From Macropodus opercularis (taxonomy: Eukaryota > Chordata > Actinopteri > Anabantiformes > Osphronemidae), in the NCBI GenBank assembly GCA_030770545.1, contig CM061105.1:7671001-7735000 (forward strand): a stretch of 64,000 nt of DNA. The letters are read 5' to 3'. The notes below the pieces were generated by a model, which saw only the letters and a list, made by a program, of their open reading frames with translations, did no database searches and was not told the origin of the DNA. The stretch's first letter is position 1, and every line of letters starts with the position of its first letter. The translations under genes were made by a program, and so were the position numbers. Positions 32,566 through 45,189 of the stretch are shown here, one piece after another.

Positions 32566-35500
32566 ACAGTAAAACACGATGCACTGTGTGGCTGTAGCAG
32601 AAACAGGAAAGCTGACAATTACAGATGAAGAAAAATATCTCCTTTCACTCAAAAAGTCCCACTGAACCCAAGCACAAGCACCTTTGGCTGCAGTATGCAA
32701 AGTCCCATAAAGAGGGATTCTGTCCTGTGGAGTCGTGTGGATTTTAACCAGAACACCCTGCCTGCAATGATGCCTTCGAAATGGACTCATTCAACGCTGC
32801 CTGCAAGGATGAACAATGACCGCAGCTTGGCTTCATAAAATCCTGGATGATTCCACAGTCCCTGACTTGAAGCCCACGGAAAAATCTCAAGTATTGTAGC
32901 ACACACTAGCCACTGCCTTTAGAAATGGACCGGTTTCAAATACTGGTGTCTGGCTATGCATCGGTTTTGCATCAAAGGATGCGTCATCGGGTCCTGAAGA
33001 CAACAGAAAGGAACTGAACATGTTTGAAAGTTGCATTATGTGTTTATGTAGAGGCACAATGTATTAAACACGCTGCTTAAATAGTTTACGTTTAGTATAA
33101 CCTTTTGATTGGCAGATGATTTTGTGGGTACGGCTTATTTGCAACACCACTCCCTCTGTCCCTCAGCAGGACAAAACCCAAGAAACCTCAAGCAGAGCAA
33201 CCGAAGAGGAGTCTCTCTTGCATGACACAGATGTTCAGCAGACTGAAACTGATCCATCCAAAAACTACTGTAACAGCAGAGGAAACAAAGGAAGAAACAA
33301 ACAGGAGAATGGGCAAACGGCAAACGCAACCATAGTGGAGAGATGGTCCAGCACAAGGATCCTGAGGGTAAAGGAGGACGGTGATGAGAGAGAGTCTGAG
33401 CTGGGAGTTTGGATGCTTGTGTGCTTGAAGGCAGCAGAAGACAACAGAAAGGGAACGTGGTTAAAAAATCCCTGAGTCAGCAGAGACAGGAGTAGAGGTT
33501 TAATGTAAGGTTCAAAGCAATCAGAACAGCTATGAAAGAGTCTGTTTAAGATTCAGAAACACCTTGAAGCTCGGTCTGACTCTGACTGAATGAATAAATA
33601 TTTTAAACTGCGATGTCAGACCCTTAACTTAGCGCCTTGCAGAAACCCTTCTGGCAGCAATTACAGCTTTGAATCTAACTAAAAGTAAAGTTTTCTGTGG
33701 GTGTTCACTCATACTTTACGCACGTGAACCTAGAGTTGTGTACGTGTGAGGTACAGGACACACGTGGCAGCGCTACAGGGGGCATAGCTCAAATCCAGGT
33801 TGGATGTTTCACCTGCGCAGACGCTGGAGATGGAACAAAGCGTCGGACACTCTGGACGCCAGCCTGTTGAGTCACTTCTGCCTTCTACTCAGGGACTGAG
33901 GTGTTTGGCGCAGTGTGCTGGGACTGTCCTCACCAGGAGAAAGCATTAGTTTGAGTGCTTTAAACTATTTGTGTAGACGACGCTGTGACGAGCTGACGCC
34001 TTGGCTATTTCTTGCGAAAATCCATTTGAGGGACTGTATAATGCCGTGGTTGCGCTGAGTCTTCGGTGCTCTTTTGAAAAACCCTACAGACATGATCTGT
34101 GTCTGTGAGGACGTAACGTGTGCATGAGTGCAGCCTTGTGATTCACTGCTTTGTGTAACATGAGGTGAAGTCAGGGTCAGTGATCTTACGGTTTGTAGAC
34201 ACATTATTTGGTTTGAGTGACTTTATGTAGACTCCTCACATGTTTTGTAAGAATGTGTCTGGTATTGAAGGAGATTATTGTAGTTTAGTGTGAGGTTCAA
34301 CAGCCCAGTTTATCTATGGAACAGGTAAAGGATTTTACTTACTTATCCTACTAATTGCTAAGTAAGTATTTGACAAAGTGTGTCTTTGTGAGGATATTTG
34401 GTTTCTTATTCAAGAATCCAGTGAGTCTAGTACTGCACTGCTGATTATTACACCAACGTTTCTAATGGGCCTCTGTACAAATGAAACCTTTTTGTATTAC
34501 AGTCACCTTCCCATACGTGACCCAGCCCTGGATGACACCAAGCTTTAATCCCCTCTGCTCGTTCTTAAAGTGGCCTTGATTTGTAACTCAGACTAGTAAC
34601 TTGTATTGTACCTATGAATGAATGCAACCTGTTCATCTTTGTTCAAATGTGCTGCCAAATTTCAGCTTTAATGTAAAACAGAAAAGACCTCATCAATGTC
34701 AACCACAGTATCACTCGCCAAATTTATTTAAGGGTTTCTACTCATGCACATGCTCAGTTTGTTGTTTGTAAATGTTGTCACGTGGGTTTGTGGTGTATTC
34801 TGGAGCCATGTACATTAAAAATACGCACAAATGCTCTTGTTGTCAGTTTGTTTTCCAGAAACTGAAAGAACGTTGGTAAAGTCTGAGCATCAGTTCAGAT
34901 GTTTCACTGCTTTCACTGATGGGTCATCTTTTAGCACAAACCTATTTTCAGTGTCATGATCCACTGTGACTCCACCAGAGGCAGCTTTGATCATGAAACT
35001 TTTTCTCTCTCTTTGCCTTAGCGTTTATGCCTCTATGCAGGTTTTTAAAGACTAAGTTATATGTGTCATAATGAATCTGTTGAGGATGTGAATCCAGGCA
35101 AAAGAATATCTGCAATGCTTTTATAGATCATTCTTGGAATATGTGTAAAACGATCTAATTATCATCCCCCGCTGGAAGACAGGTCCATGTTAGAAGAAGA
35201 CGCACTGGTTCCAAACACATCATCTGTCCAGCAAAGCACTTTTTGAGCCTTTGGGATTTTTATGGTGGCTGTTATTTGTCATTTTTTATGTGTGTCGTGT
35301 TATTGAGTTACTGCTCGTTCAGGACACAGCGAGGGCATCCATGCGGTTGCTGGATTATACTGAGGTATTGTTGTTCACAGTTTCTGAAAACGACATCTTG
35401 CTTTAAATCATATTCTTTTCTTCTTTACGCTGCTCATCCTCCAAACTCACTCACACACATCTAACATCTAACATGCGAACCAAACAGTTAAAGTCCAATA

Positions 35501-36715
35501 ATCTACAATTTCAGGATGAGGATGCTGAAGAAACTATACTCATCATCATCATATTCCACTTTTCACACCCTGACCCTGAATATACATCAAAAACTGTGAA
35601 GAAGCAACAATATCTACCGTATTTGTTATATGTGAGTGGAATTTACACTTTAAGCTGAATTAGGAGGAAGCAATCGGTCCAGGCCTCCTCGGGTGTGTGG
35701 TGACACATAAAAACCTCTTTTATAATCCTTATACTGTAGCTCACACTTCCTGTCTTCTTCCCTGTTGCTGCTGATTACTATGCACAGAAACCTACCCTTT
35801 ACCCTGTACATGCAGCTATGTTACTTTCCCCTCAGGCAGAGTGGTCATGGTCGATTGTGTGTCCATTATAAAAGAGGTCAGCCTGCCTTCCTTTCACCAC
35901 CTGATGACTAATTGCATATGAATATAAAGGAGAGAAGGTTCCACCAACGTGAAGCTATTTCTCTCAAGGATCTTCAATCAAAACCCTAAAACTAACGAAT
36001 GGTTTTCAATCCCCACATGAAGCATCTTACATTTAATTACATACTCTCTCTGTTGCATTCAACACAGCTGACACTTTCATTATTTATTTATTTCTACCCG
36101 ACTACAATTACATTTAAATGTAATCACTCTGGCACATTCACAGAAACACAGACAGTTTTAGTCAGACTGGTACCTTTGCACGTATTAGATGTTTTAAGGA
36201 AACTGCCTCAGACATTTTAGATCAAATCGATTTCATTGTTACCTGGAATCGCATCCACTGACAACACAACAATGGCTTCATTATTAAATATCTTGAGCTT
36301 CACGGAAATATTCAAAATGCGTAAAATACCACTGATGTTTGTGCTTGTGGTTAAAAAGGTGAGTAATTACTGATGGGAGATCAATGGCAAACCTATTACA
36401 GTTACTCAATAACTTCAGTCTTATGGGCAGGGCGCAGTGAGGCTGCTTTAATTGCACACCACGCAACCTTTGCCCAGCAGGTCTGTCCATGTGTCAGTAG
36501 CCGGAAGCAAGACACAATAAACAGCTGGAGTTTCAGGCCAAGCAGACAAACACCTGCTCGATCAACTATTCATTATTCACCAGGTAAATCACTTCAAGGT
36601 TTTTTTTTCGTTTGTTTATTGTAGAAGTGAACACTTTTGATGCTAGAGGTTGTTGACAAATGTAGCACGATACTGGATACAAGCGTGAGGTTGTCATGTG
36701 ACTGAAATGGCGCGT

Positions 36716-36716
<1 letters not shown>

Positions 36717-36764
<48 letters not shown>
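36717..36764 (+). repeat. (CA)n microsatellite
   Basis: Uninterrupted 48-base CA run. Confidence 0.97.
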
Positions 36765-36766
<2 letters not shown>

Positions 36767-37072
36767 TTTCACAGCCATACTGGACACAGAATGAAGAGAA
36801 TTGAGGCCTATAATCTTAGCAGAATCTTTTAATGCGTATTATGTTTTATGTTACATATGTTACACATCATGCATGACACAGACGTAGTATCACATTCAGA
36901 GTCATGCGACGCACATGGGCAATGTTAACTGGATTTAACTGCAAGTTCTTATGTTCTTATGACCACGACTGCCAAGCTCTGCTCTGGAGAAGATTAGGTT
37001 TATCAAACTGTATCAAATCAAGCCGTGTTTATGCTAAATGTACAGAAGCTAAAGGAAGTTGTCCACCAGTCA

Positions 37073-37077
<5 letters not shown>

Positions 37078-37103
<26 letters not shown>
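37078..37103 (+). repeat. (TG)n microsatellite
   Basis: Uninterrupted 26-base TG run. Confidence 0.95.
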
Positions 37104-37611
37104 AAAACATGTTTCCAAAAAATTCAAGTTCAATTCAACCAAACTGATCAAATCCCAACACGATGTATGTCTATAGATAGATAACGTGAACCTTTTTCGT
37201 TCGTTTGTTAAAATCATGAGTCACGGAATAATAATTGACTGGCCACAAAATGAGGCATAAAGCACACAGTGGTGAACGCAGGCCGTGTCTCAGAATGTCT
37301 CATCATCCATGAATCATGGGTTCATACGTTCTTACATATCTGTATGTATAAACAACATTGGTTGGGAAAACTAAAACTATTTCTAAGTGGTGATATAAAA
37401 AGAGGTCAGAGAAATAATTACAGTTTCTGTTCAACCTCAGGTTTTCAAATCAAGTGGGTGTTTTCTGTAGCGGCAACATTTTAAGAGCTGTTTCCTTGAA
37501 AAACTGCATCTGACAGATAATAACTCAAGAAGAAATGTCTTGTGTTTTATTATTCAGAGTAAATGTAATCAGTAAAGATTGTATCTTCTCAGGTTTTCTT
37601 CACAGGCAGAG

Positions 37612-37774
37612 ATGAGTTGGTGGAGCTGCAGGCTCTTTGGGGCATTGGTTCTTTGTGCAGCATTTGTTAGAGAAGTGATCCCGGCTGTCATGAGTGGAGG
37701 GCAGCACAAAGCCTCTCAGAGACACCTGCTTATGGATGACGAACGTGGCGCCACTAACAGCACTACAATAGGAA
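37612..37774 (+). CDS. C1orf210: C1orf210 orthologue, first coding exon
   Basis: ATG at 37612, six bases after the acceptor cttcacag. Encodes the hydrophobic N-terminus and a luminal stretch with GATNSTTIG. Ends one base into an Arg codon. Confidence 0.85.
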
Positions 37775-38307
37775 GTGAGTGGCAAAAACACTGTGTAACA
37801 TGGTGGCTTTTTACTACTACTAGCGCTGGAACCTTGACCTGTACAGTTCAGTACAAGAACCACTTCAGAGGCTCTAACGATGACATCTCCCTCTAGTTAC
37901 ATCGTTTCTTGTTCTTTCCAGGGACCACTAACGTAGATGACAGCTCAAAGTCACTGGAGTGGTCCTATCTGGCTGCAGGACTGGGGACAGTGCTCAGCAT
38001 CTCCCTCCTCATTGTGATGATGGTCAAGTTTCGCCTCTTCCACCGCTTCTTGGCCAGCTACAGACACTCGCTGCTCCAAGAGACTGACGGGGTCAGCCAG
38101 TACGGCCAAGACGAGGTGCCCTTCCCCAGCAGCGTGTCTGGTAGGATGGGTGTGGACAGAGGGACGGCCAGTGGGATGGAGGACGACGACGACGGCTTCA
38201 TAGAGGATAACTATATCCAGACAGGTGAAAAAGAGAGGGCAGAGAGAGAAAGAGAGCAGGAGGAGGAGGAGGACAGCGACGAGGATCTGCAGTTTTCTAT
38301 AGCTTGA
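37612..38307 (+). CDS. C1orf210: Orthologue of C1orf210 (type III endosome membrane protein TEMP), 2 coding exons
   Basis: Exons 37612-37774 and 37922-38307 splice (ACAATAGGAA|gtgagt, ttccag|GGACC) to 182 residues and TGA. Human TEMP is a small single-pass protein of endosomal membranes. Visible: a hydrophobic N-terminus (MSWWSCRLFGALVLCAAFV) that resembles a signal peptide, an NST glycosylation sequon near residue 50, a TM segment YLAAGLGTVLSISLLIVMMV (about 67-86), a juxtamembrane FRLFHRFLASYRHSLLQETD matching human LCRRYHASYRHRPLPETG, then the hallmark DDDDGFIEDNYIQ and an acidic Glu/Asp tail ending SIA. The coding exon begins after an acceptor at 37605, so the 5' UTR is probably split. 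Its neighbour tmem125 is also its neighbour in human (1p34.2), which supports the call. Confidence 0.9.
37922..38307 (+). CDS. C1orf210: C1orf210 orthologue, second coding exon
   Basis: Encodes TTNVDDSSKSLEWS, the transmembrane helix, the FHRFLASYRH juxtamembrane motif, DDDDGFIEDNYIQTG and the Glu-rich C-terminus; stop TGA 38305-38307. Confidence 0.93.
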
Positions 38308-39138
38308 TCAAATCAGGGAAGGCTTCAAGACAACTACCCCAGACAAAGGCTCTAGGAGAGATCTTAGTGGACAGTTTAAAGCAGGATCTGTTTTCAGCCC
38401 ACAATCACAGCTTTGAATGATTCTTTTCAGAACACCATTAGAAATTTGTTACACAGCAGCATGATGAGAAGGAAAGAAAGCTGCAAAAGTACGGTAGCTT
38501 CTTCTTTTACAATGTTCGCGACTTTAATGCAGACGCTTAAATCCCAAGCATCCATTTGTTTTGATGTCAGAACCACACTCTGAGGTGAAACCTGACCTTG
38601 GTGGGATGTGACGTACCTGGGAAACTGCTGCAAGTGCAGGGCTGTGTGAAAAATATGAAAACTGCATGAGCAGAAACACCACGTTTGTGGTGTTAAACAC
38701 AAATTATTGCACAATTTACACCTTTGCCTTCATATATGTACCTGTTGCTGCCAGATAATCCTAGTTTTTTTCTGCTATACTTTGTTTAACTGTACATCTG
38801 TAAGTTAACTGCGATAAATATTGTTCATTACCTGAAATAAGACAGAGCAGAGTCTTTACACTAATAGTTCAGTGTTGGCTGTGAATCAGAAACAATTTGA
38901 CACTATTAATGCTTTAATGTACTTACAGTGTATCATAAATTGAAACTCCATTTTCTTTTATTCCTTCAAATCATCATTTTTGTGTGTGTCATTTGTGAAT
39001 CTTACAGAAGAAACACATGGTGCGAAGTCAGGTTTTGGTGTTGGCTGTGTTTCCTTTCAACCACTCTTCAAACAGGGAAATGAGATTCTCACATCGCTGA
39101 GTGATTGTTAAAAGAACTGAATGATGAGCTTGGTGTTC
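38308..39138. other. Convergent 3' UTR region between the C1orf210 orthologue and tmem125
   Basis: About 830 bases between two facing stop codons; the two 3' UTRs are likely close or overlapping. No gene seen. Confidence 0.65.
38957..38962 (-). promoter_or_regulatory. tmem125: Candidate tmem125 polyadenylation signal (AATAAA)
   Basis: AATAAA on the minus strand about 180 bases downstream of the tmem125 stop. Confidence 0.45.
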
Positions 39139-39837
39139 TCAGATCAGGCTGGTCCTGCTGGAGGAGGCCTCTCTTCTGGCCTGGCCCATCTGTCTGTCTG
39201 AGACACTGAAGACCCAGGCAGCTTGGCTCCCCAGCCTCCTCCTCGCTCGGTTCATTCTCATCACCGTTCTTCGTCTCTGCTCCCTTCTTCGCCTAAGGTA
39301 GACGAGCACGGCGTAGGCCACGACGGCCAGAGCCATGCCTGCCCCGGCAGCCATGAGCACCAGGCCGAAGCCCAGCATCTCCCTGCTGTCGTGACCCCTG
39401 GTGCTCATTGTGGCCACGCAGAGAAGCGCCGTCCCACACAGCATCACGGCCAGCCCCACGGCCAGGATCAGCGCCGGGTCTGCCTTCCCTCCGCTTTTCA
39501 GCTGGTCGATGCGATGCCGGCTGCGCACGCAGTTCATGTCCTGGATGGCGGAGCTGAGGAGCTGCTTGAGCAGAACAGCGAGGGCTAAGAGGCAGAGGGT
39601 CGTCCCCACCCAGAGGCGCCACTCCCCAGACAGACTGGTGGTGGTGGAGAGGAGGCCCACGCCACCCAGTCCCAGCCCCACTATGAGTGTCACTGAGGCA
39701 CAGTAGCACAGCAGGGAGTGCCGTGGCTCCCTGGACCACCACAGCTCTACCTGGTCTTCCAGGACATGCCTCTGCATCGGGGTGGGATTCACGTACAGAC
39801 TCAGGGGGCGATGCATGGTGTAGTAGAACGTCTGCAT
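39139..39837 (-). CDS. tmem125: Transmembrane protein 125, complete single-exon coding region
   Basis: 232 residues from ATG at 39837 to TGA at 39141-39139. TMEM125 is a four-pass membrane protein of unknown molecular role. It matches human TMEM125 (219 aa) at LEDQVELWWSREPRHSLLCY (human [20 protein letters not shown]), GGVGLLSTTTSLSGEWRL, GTTLCLLALAVLLKQLLSSA, QDMNC, and the terminus SSSRTSLI (human TSSIASLI). Four hydrophobic segments lie at about residues 43-65, 74-95, 120-142 and 154-180. A basic RRRREQRRRTVMRMNRARRR stretch follows the last one. The N-terminus is less certain: the frame stays open upstream without another nearby ATG, and an ATG also occurs six codons further in. Codon use is GC-rich compared with the flanks. 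Confidence 0.95.
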   Translation of the reverse strand: MQTFYYTMHRPLSLYVNPTPMQRHVLEDQVELWWSREPRHSLLCYCASVTLIVGLGLGGVGLLSTTTSLSGEWRLWVGTTLCLLALAVLLKQLLSSAIQDMNCVRSRHRIDQLKSGGKADPALILAVGLAVMLCGTALLCVATMSTRGHDSREMLGFGLVLMAAGAGMALAVVAYAVLVYLRRRREQRRRTVMRMNRARRRLGSQAAWVFSVSDRQMGQARREASSSRTSLI

Positions 39838-42800
39838 CTCCAGCACCGACCTTTTTGATGAACATGATGCAACAGTAAAACACTCAAATATAGCTGTTGA
39901 TAGATGAATCAGGAAGTAAAGTCCGTTGTTGGCTTTATTGTGAACAAAAACATCACGTCTGACTTATATATTAACTTACTTGGTGTTAAATGAGCATCAG
40001 CTGTTGCTGTTTATCCATCTGCATCTTCTCAGGAACCTTAGTCAAACCGCAGTGTAGTTACTGATTCATCCTGCAGCTGTTTGTAGTCGTTTCATGGTGG
40101 AGAAGCAATAAATCACCAAAAGTAATCCAGTGGTCAAAATGTCATTAGCTCCGGCTTCTGTAAGGGATCAGATGGTCGGAGTGTGAGAATGAACTCAACC
40201 GTAGAGCAGCAGGGATTTCCACCGGGTAACAGTCACTGTAGTAGTGATGCTGATGCTGACATCCTTGTGCTGTTTACGTAGCCCATTCATGTAGCTGCTC
40301 AGGATCACCGCTGGGGTCACACGTCCATGTCCTGTGCCAGGCAGATCAGCGGACCCCTGCCTCCCCCTCTCATCACACGGGAACACCGTCCTGTCTGGTA
40401 AAGTGGGAAAAAGACGAGTCACAATAGCAGCGTTGGATCACGATCTGGACAGTGATTGGCGACATTGTTCACCGTGCCCTAACACAGACAATGAACACAA
40501 CGCGTGTGCTGCAGAAGACGGCGGTGGTGTGTGAGGGACTGGGCGGGTGTTGTGTTGCTGTTGTGGAGGGCTGAGTGATGTCAGTGTGTAGTGATAATGG
40601 TGTTTCTGTGATCCCAGGGATAGCGTCATTCACACGCCGAGTCCCCCAGACCGGTCCCATTAACGCGGCTGGTCCGTTTCTTCCAATTGACAGCGATATG
40701 TGAAGCTCAGGTCACAGGAACCTTGGCCCTTTTCTAAAAACAGGCACAGACAGATGTTACTTTAACACCCACATCAATTCATTCACAGCTTCTTTACTAA
40801 GGTTTTACAAATGAACTGTATTGATTTCAGTGGTTGAATTAGTCTTACACCGGGGGAAGCCTAGTGACAGAGCTGGTATTGACTGAAGATGATTATCCCT
40901 GGGCATGCACACATAATAAACAGAAACCTCTCTTAAACTGGGAGATACCACAGGGGATGTTTCTTCACCTTCAATGCAGTAAATGTTAATCTTTCCGGTC
41001 ACTGCTAGTGATGCCTCCGTGCTGAACAGAGAGGACACAATAATTAAAATCAATGATTATATTAAATGGACTGTGAACCAGAAACGCTACATGGTGAAAG
41101 ACCATAAACAAGAATGATGGTAGGAGAAAGCAGGACAGTTAATCTTCTCAAGGTACGACTGTTTATTTATCTATGTGGTGCTGGATGTTGCAGGCAGCCT
41201 GACGGTTTCAGGGCTTGGTCCACACACGTTGACTCGCCTGGTAACAGAGACGCCATCAGCTGTTGAAGTCACCTGCACTTTTCCCGCTCTGAGTAGCTTC
41301 CACTGCCTCACACGACGGTTTGTCTGACCCCATTTAAACCCTTAACAGACATGGATGAGTTTAAGAACATTTATGAATTAATTGTGCACCTAAGTGAGCA
41401 TCATGATTTGCTTCTACATGGTGTTCACACAATTCAACATCTGTTTGATTTGTCACTTTTTCAAAGGCGCTGATGAATCAGCTGACCAGGACACCTGATG
41501 GTGGAGCAGGAATAGACATGACACTTTCTCCCCCTAGTGGACTATGCCTCTAAGTGTGATTGAGCCATATTTCAAAAGCGATATATGATTTAAACAAATC
41601 TATCATATTCATAAATATCAGGAATAATCACAAAAGAAAGAAAGAAAAAATGAGAACTATAGTCCAAAAACAACATATAGCAAAACGTATAAGGACTTCA
41701 TTTAAAGTTGATTTAAAGGAGGCAGCCTTTATAAAATATGCAGTGCTTGTATCTGTGCAACATGTCCTTGCAATAAAACCTCAGCAGTGACAGAGGTCAC
41801 AGCTTATTACAGCGCTTTTCTCCAGGCTGCGGCTTCCAGGCTGTTACTGATGCTCAGCCTGTAGATGGCAGCAGCCTCTAGGTTTGCAAGGTGCAAAAGT
41901 GCCAACGAGCAACATGCTGACATTTCTGAAGACATTTTAGCTGAACTGATCGCACAAATGTCAGAACGCAGCGTGGGTTCTTAACCCACTGCCTGTTACA
42001 GTCAGGTCTGACAGGCTGGTGGCTGGTTATCTGTCTCCCACATCCCTGGATCAGCCAATCAGATGATTACGGCATCAGTTTTCTTCAACAAGTTGGGGTA
42101 AATGGAGAAAGGGAACTTTGAGTAAATGCGACTGACTCGTAACTGAGCCGCGGAGCCTGCGGACGCCAGGTTCTGCAGCTGTGAATGTAGAGCGGAGAAA
42201 TCAGCCAGTTTGCTTGCTTGTCAGTGTGAGGATGTAGCTGCCAGTGCTTTAGGCCTCCACAAACACAGACAGGCCTTGCTGTTGACTAGACCCTGGCTGA
42301 GGTGTAGCTGTGGATCATTCTTAGTTCATTCTACTACGGCCAATCAAATAAACAAACCTTGTTTCTTTCAGTCATTATTCTTGTATATGCATACTTTTCT
42401 AACATTTGTGGTTGTTGTCTCTCACTTGCTGACATCAGAATTTCCTGTAGGTAAAAGCAGAGAGTATTATTTTGATATTTTCAGCTGATTGACAATCCGT
42501 GTCTTCCCCTCTCTCAGATACACAGCACCGTGCCTGCTGCTTAATCCTCTGTGCTAAGAGCGTTTTCATTTAGCCGTGACTCACTCCTCTCAGATAATTG
42601 ACTGTAAACTCAATTTAGAGCAGACTATCTCTGATGGGTGAAAATTATATTGAACTAAGAACCTTTCTTGTGCTACATCAGTTAATGTTGTTTACATTTA
42701 ATCTTGGCGTGAGCAGACCAGATGGGCAGGACCAGTCAAGGCTTAGAGCCATGCAGACATTGTATTTATTGCAACGTTTGTCTTTATCTTGACATTTTTC

Positions 42801-44523
42801 TGATTGTTTATGTTGAGATGTTTATTTGACCTACTGAAACACATATTAACAATATTCTCACACTGTCTTGCCAGTGTGGCCTAACAGTTTTCATCTATTG
42901 TTCCTTGTGCTAGATGTGAACACCTGCCTGCCTGGACGGTTGCTATGCAACCTTGACAACAGGTCCTAGCTACCATGACTTTCTTCTGTGCTGGTATTTT
43001 ATTGTTGGTGGGAACACGCACGTGTCCCAGTTTCTGCATATTTGCTGTATGATGAAGTTGGGGGATGGATTAAGTTATCCTTTAGCTTATCTCCATTAAA
43101 ATGACTGATTATGCTGCCGGCAGTGGCCGTGGCCTAGATTTGAAAGACTGGCACGTGAGCTCCAGCTGGGAGCCACAAGACCTTGTAAACACTCCTGGTG
43201 CACTTCTGTGCAGACAAGTGTTACCTCATTGCTTAGTAAGAGCAATAACGCTGCAGTTTGGCTAATGAAAGAGATACAAGGAACCTTTTCCTGGTGCCGA
43301 TGCCTCGAAGAAACTGTACAGCCTGAGGTTCAACGTAGGATTCGCATAATTTGCATATAGATGAGAACCACATCACATTATTGCTCAGGGGGTATATTAA
43401 TAATGCGGTTGTTGAACAGGATACAGTACAGTTGTGTGCTTGCTGAAGCAGGTGGGGTTTGTAGTTTCTGCCTCACTGACGCCAGGTTTCTTCTTGGATG
43501 TGTCAACTGTTTACATTTTGGAGGGTTTAAGAATGTGGAGCCTCTGTGAATCCAGTGCTGCATCCCCTGAGTCGACCTGTAGCTGCTTCCTTATGAAGGA
43601 TTTCTAAAGCAGTACTCCCACGCGAGCACAAAAACATGACAGGCGCACATAAATTGCTTGACCTACTGATCCCCACCTATCAGCTCCTGCTAGTCCCCAC
43701 CGCTGGACCACTATTGCCCGTCTGCTGGACTCAGTAATTGATTTACTGGCACTGCAGGTGTTACGGAGACAACACAAGCACCAGTCTCTCTTTCTCACTT
43801 TCTATCTCTCCTATACAGCAGTGTTTGCTTACATATACACCGTGTCTCACCCTGCTTTGGTGCTGGAGGTTAATTAGTTCTTCCAATGCGGGGCGTTACT
43901 ATTCCTTTTTTAAACGAATCACGTCTGAATTTGAACAAGGTGCTGCTGTTTCACGGTGATGCTGCTGCTGCTGTGCTGGCTCTGACTAGGCAGTCACACA
44001 ACGCAGCCGCTGTTAATGAAATTAGAAACACTTGTTTTTCTACACAGACTCCCACAGTCAGCGCCTGGTGGGGCGGCGTTTCACACTGTGAATCCACTGG
44101 GGCGAATTATAGTTATGTTGATATTAGGAGTTTGGAGCCTTGGTTTCAGTCGACCTTTGGTCAGGGAACTGTTTATTATAGAAGTGTGTTATACTTTAAT
44201 GTTGAAGGCAACAAAAATCCCAACTCCGGGCAGCATAGGAATAATACTAAAAACAATTTTGGAGTTGTTTGCTACTTAATTGTAATCGTTTTTCTGTTCT
44301 ATTCTGATTCATTCTACTCTAACCTGTTCTACTTCCTTCCGTTCGAGCTTGTCCCCGCCCCCTCGTGCTGTCGTCACGCCCCGGGCAGCCAGTGAGGAGC
44401 AGGCAGGGGAGGGGAGAGGCGGGGGAGGGAGTTTCACGGCGGAGCAGCGGCGGCGTCGCAGCGCTACAACCGGAGCGGCTGTCGGGCTTTGTTTGTGGAT
44501 GAGCTCCATCACCTCCAGCAGAA
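39838..44523. other. Head-to-head intergenic region between tmem125 and lrp8
   Basis: 4.7 kb between divergent start codons, containing both 5' UTRs and promoters. No coding gene recognised; the 169-codon frame at 43886-44395 overlaps the lrp8 promoter and has no domain. The last 180 bases are strongly GC-rich. Confidence 0.6.
44350..44523 (+). promoter_or_regulatory. lrp8: GC-rich promoter / 5' UTR of lrp8
   Basis: Contains several GC-box-like runs (ccccgcccc, ggcgggggaggg) and many CpG immediately before the lrp8 start codon, consistent with a CpG-island promoter without TATA. The exact start site cannot be seen. Confidence 0.55.
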
Positions 44524-44590
44524 ATGTGGACGGATATAAGGACATTGGTCGTTTTTCATGTATTAGCCCTGGGGCTTCATTTGTCCGAAG
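44524..44590 (+). CDS. lrp8: lrp8 exon 1 (signal peptide)
   Basis: ATG with G at -3; encodes a 22-23 residue signal peptide; donor GAAG|gtcagt. An out-of-frame ATG lies 25 bases upstream at 44499. Confidence 0.87.
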
Positions 44591-45153
44591 GTCAGTGTTT
44601 ATTATCATTATTATAATTTTTACCCCGTGCGTGTGTTTGAGTGTGAGCCCGGCATTGAAACACAAAATACAAACGGTGCTGGTGTGTGTGTGTGTGTGTG
44701 TGTGAGGGAGGTGAAAACACTTTGCTGTCTCAGTACAGCTCCAGTGCTGGTGCTTTGTTTGCTTTTAAATGTGGAAGATCTCCCGGGGTGGGTGGATGCG
44801 GGCTCGGGATTGAGGGAAGCGTCTGCGCGTCTGTCATGTGTTCCGAACCGCATCAGCGGCAGCGGCTGTAGTAGCCCGGACGCAATCTTTGTCTACACCA
44901 ACCGGAGGACGGTGTCCAGCAGCCGCAGGCCCTCCTTTGCTGCCGGGGGCCGTCGTTCCCGGAGCCGCTGTTAATCTACGAACTAGATCAATAAGTGAAA
45001 GGGAACCACCGAGCAAGACGCGCACGACCGCCTCAGCCAATAGATCCGAATGAGGGCTGAATATCAATTAAGCATTCATTTGCAAACGACAGTTGAAGTG
45101 AGCGGTTACTACTTCACTGCTGCTGATTCATCTGAACGCTGACCCCCCCGCCC

Positions 45154-45189
<36 letters not shown>

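Larger units (their letters stand above)
32158..37611. other. Intergenic region between shisal2a and the C1orf210 orthologue
   Basis: About 5.4 kb on the + strand side of two same-direction genes. Contains a near-perfect hairpin (32536-32565), a 119-codon hydrophilic open frame at 33116-33475 with no recognised domain, and two dinucleotide microsatellites (36717-36764 and 37078-37103). Probably includes a non-coding first exon of the next gene. Confidence 0.6.

Noticed and set aside
39223..39883. Overlapping frames of 121, 196 and 101 codons around tmem125
   Set aside because: Shadows in other frames of the GC-rich tmem125 coding exon.
43886..44395. 169-codon frame ending in the lrp8 promoter
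   Set aside because: No recognisable domain or signal; overlaps the GC-rich promoter; composition not coding-like.
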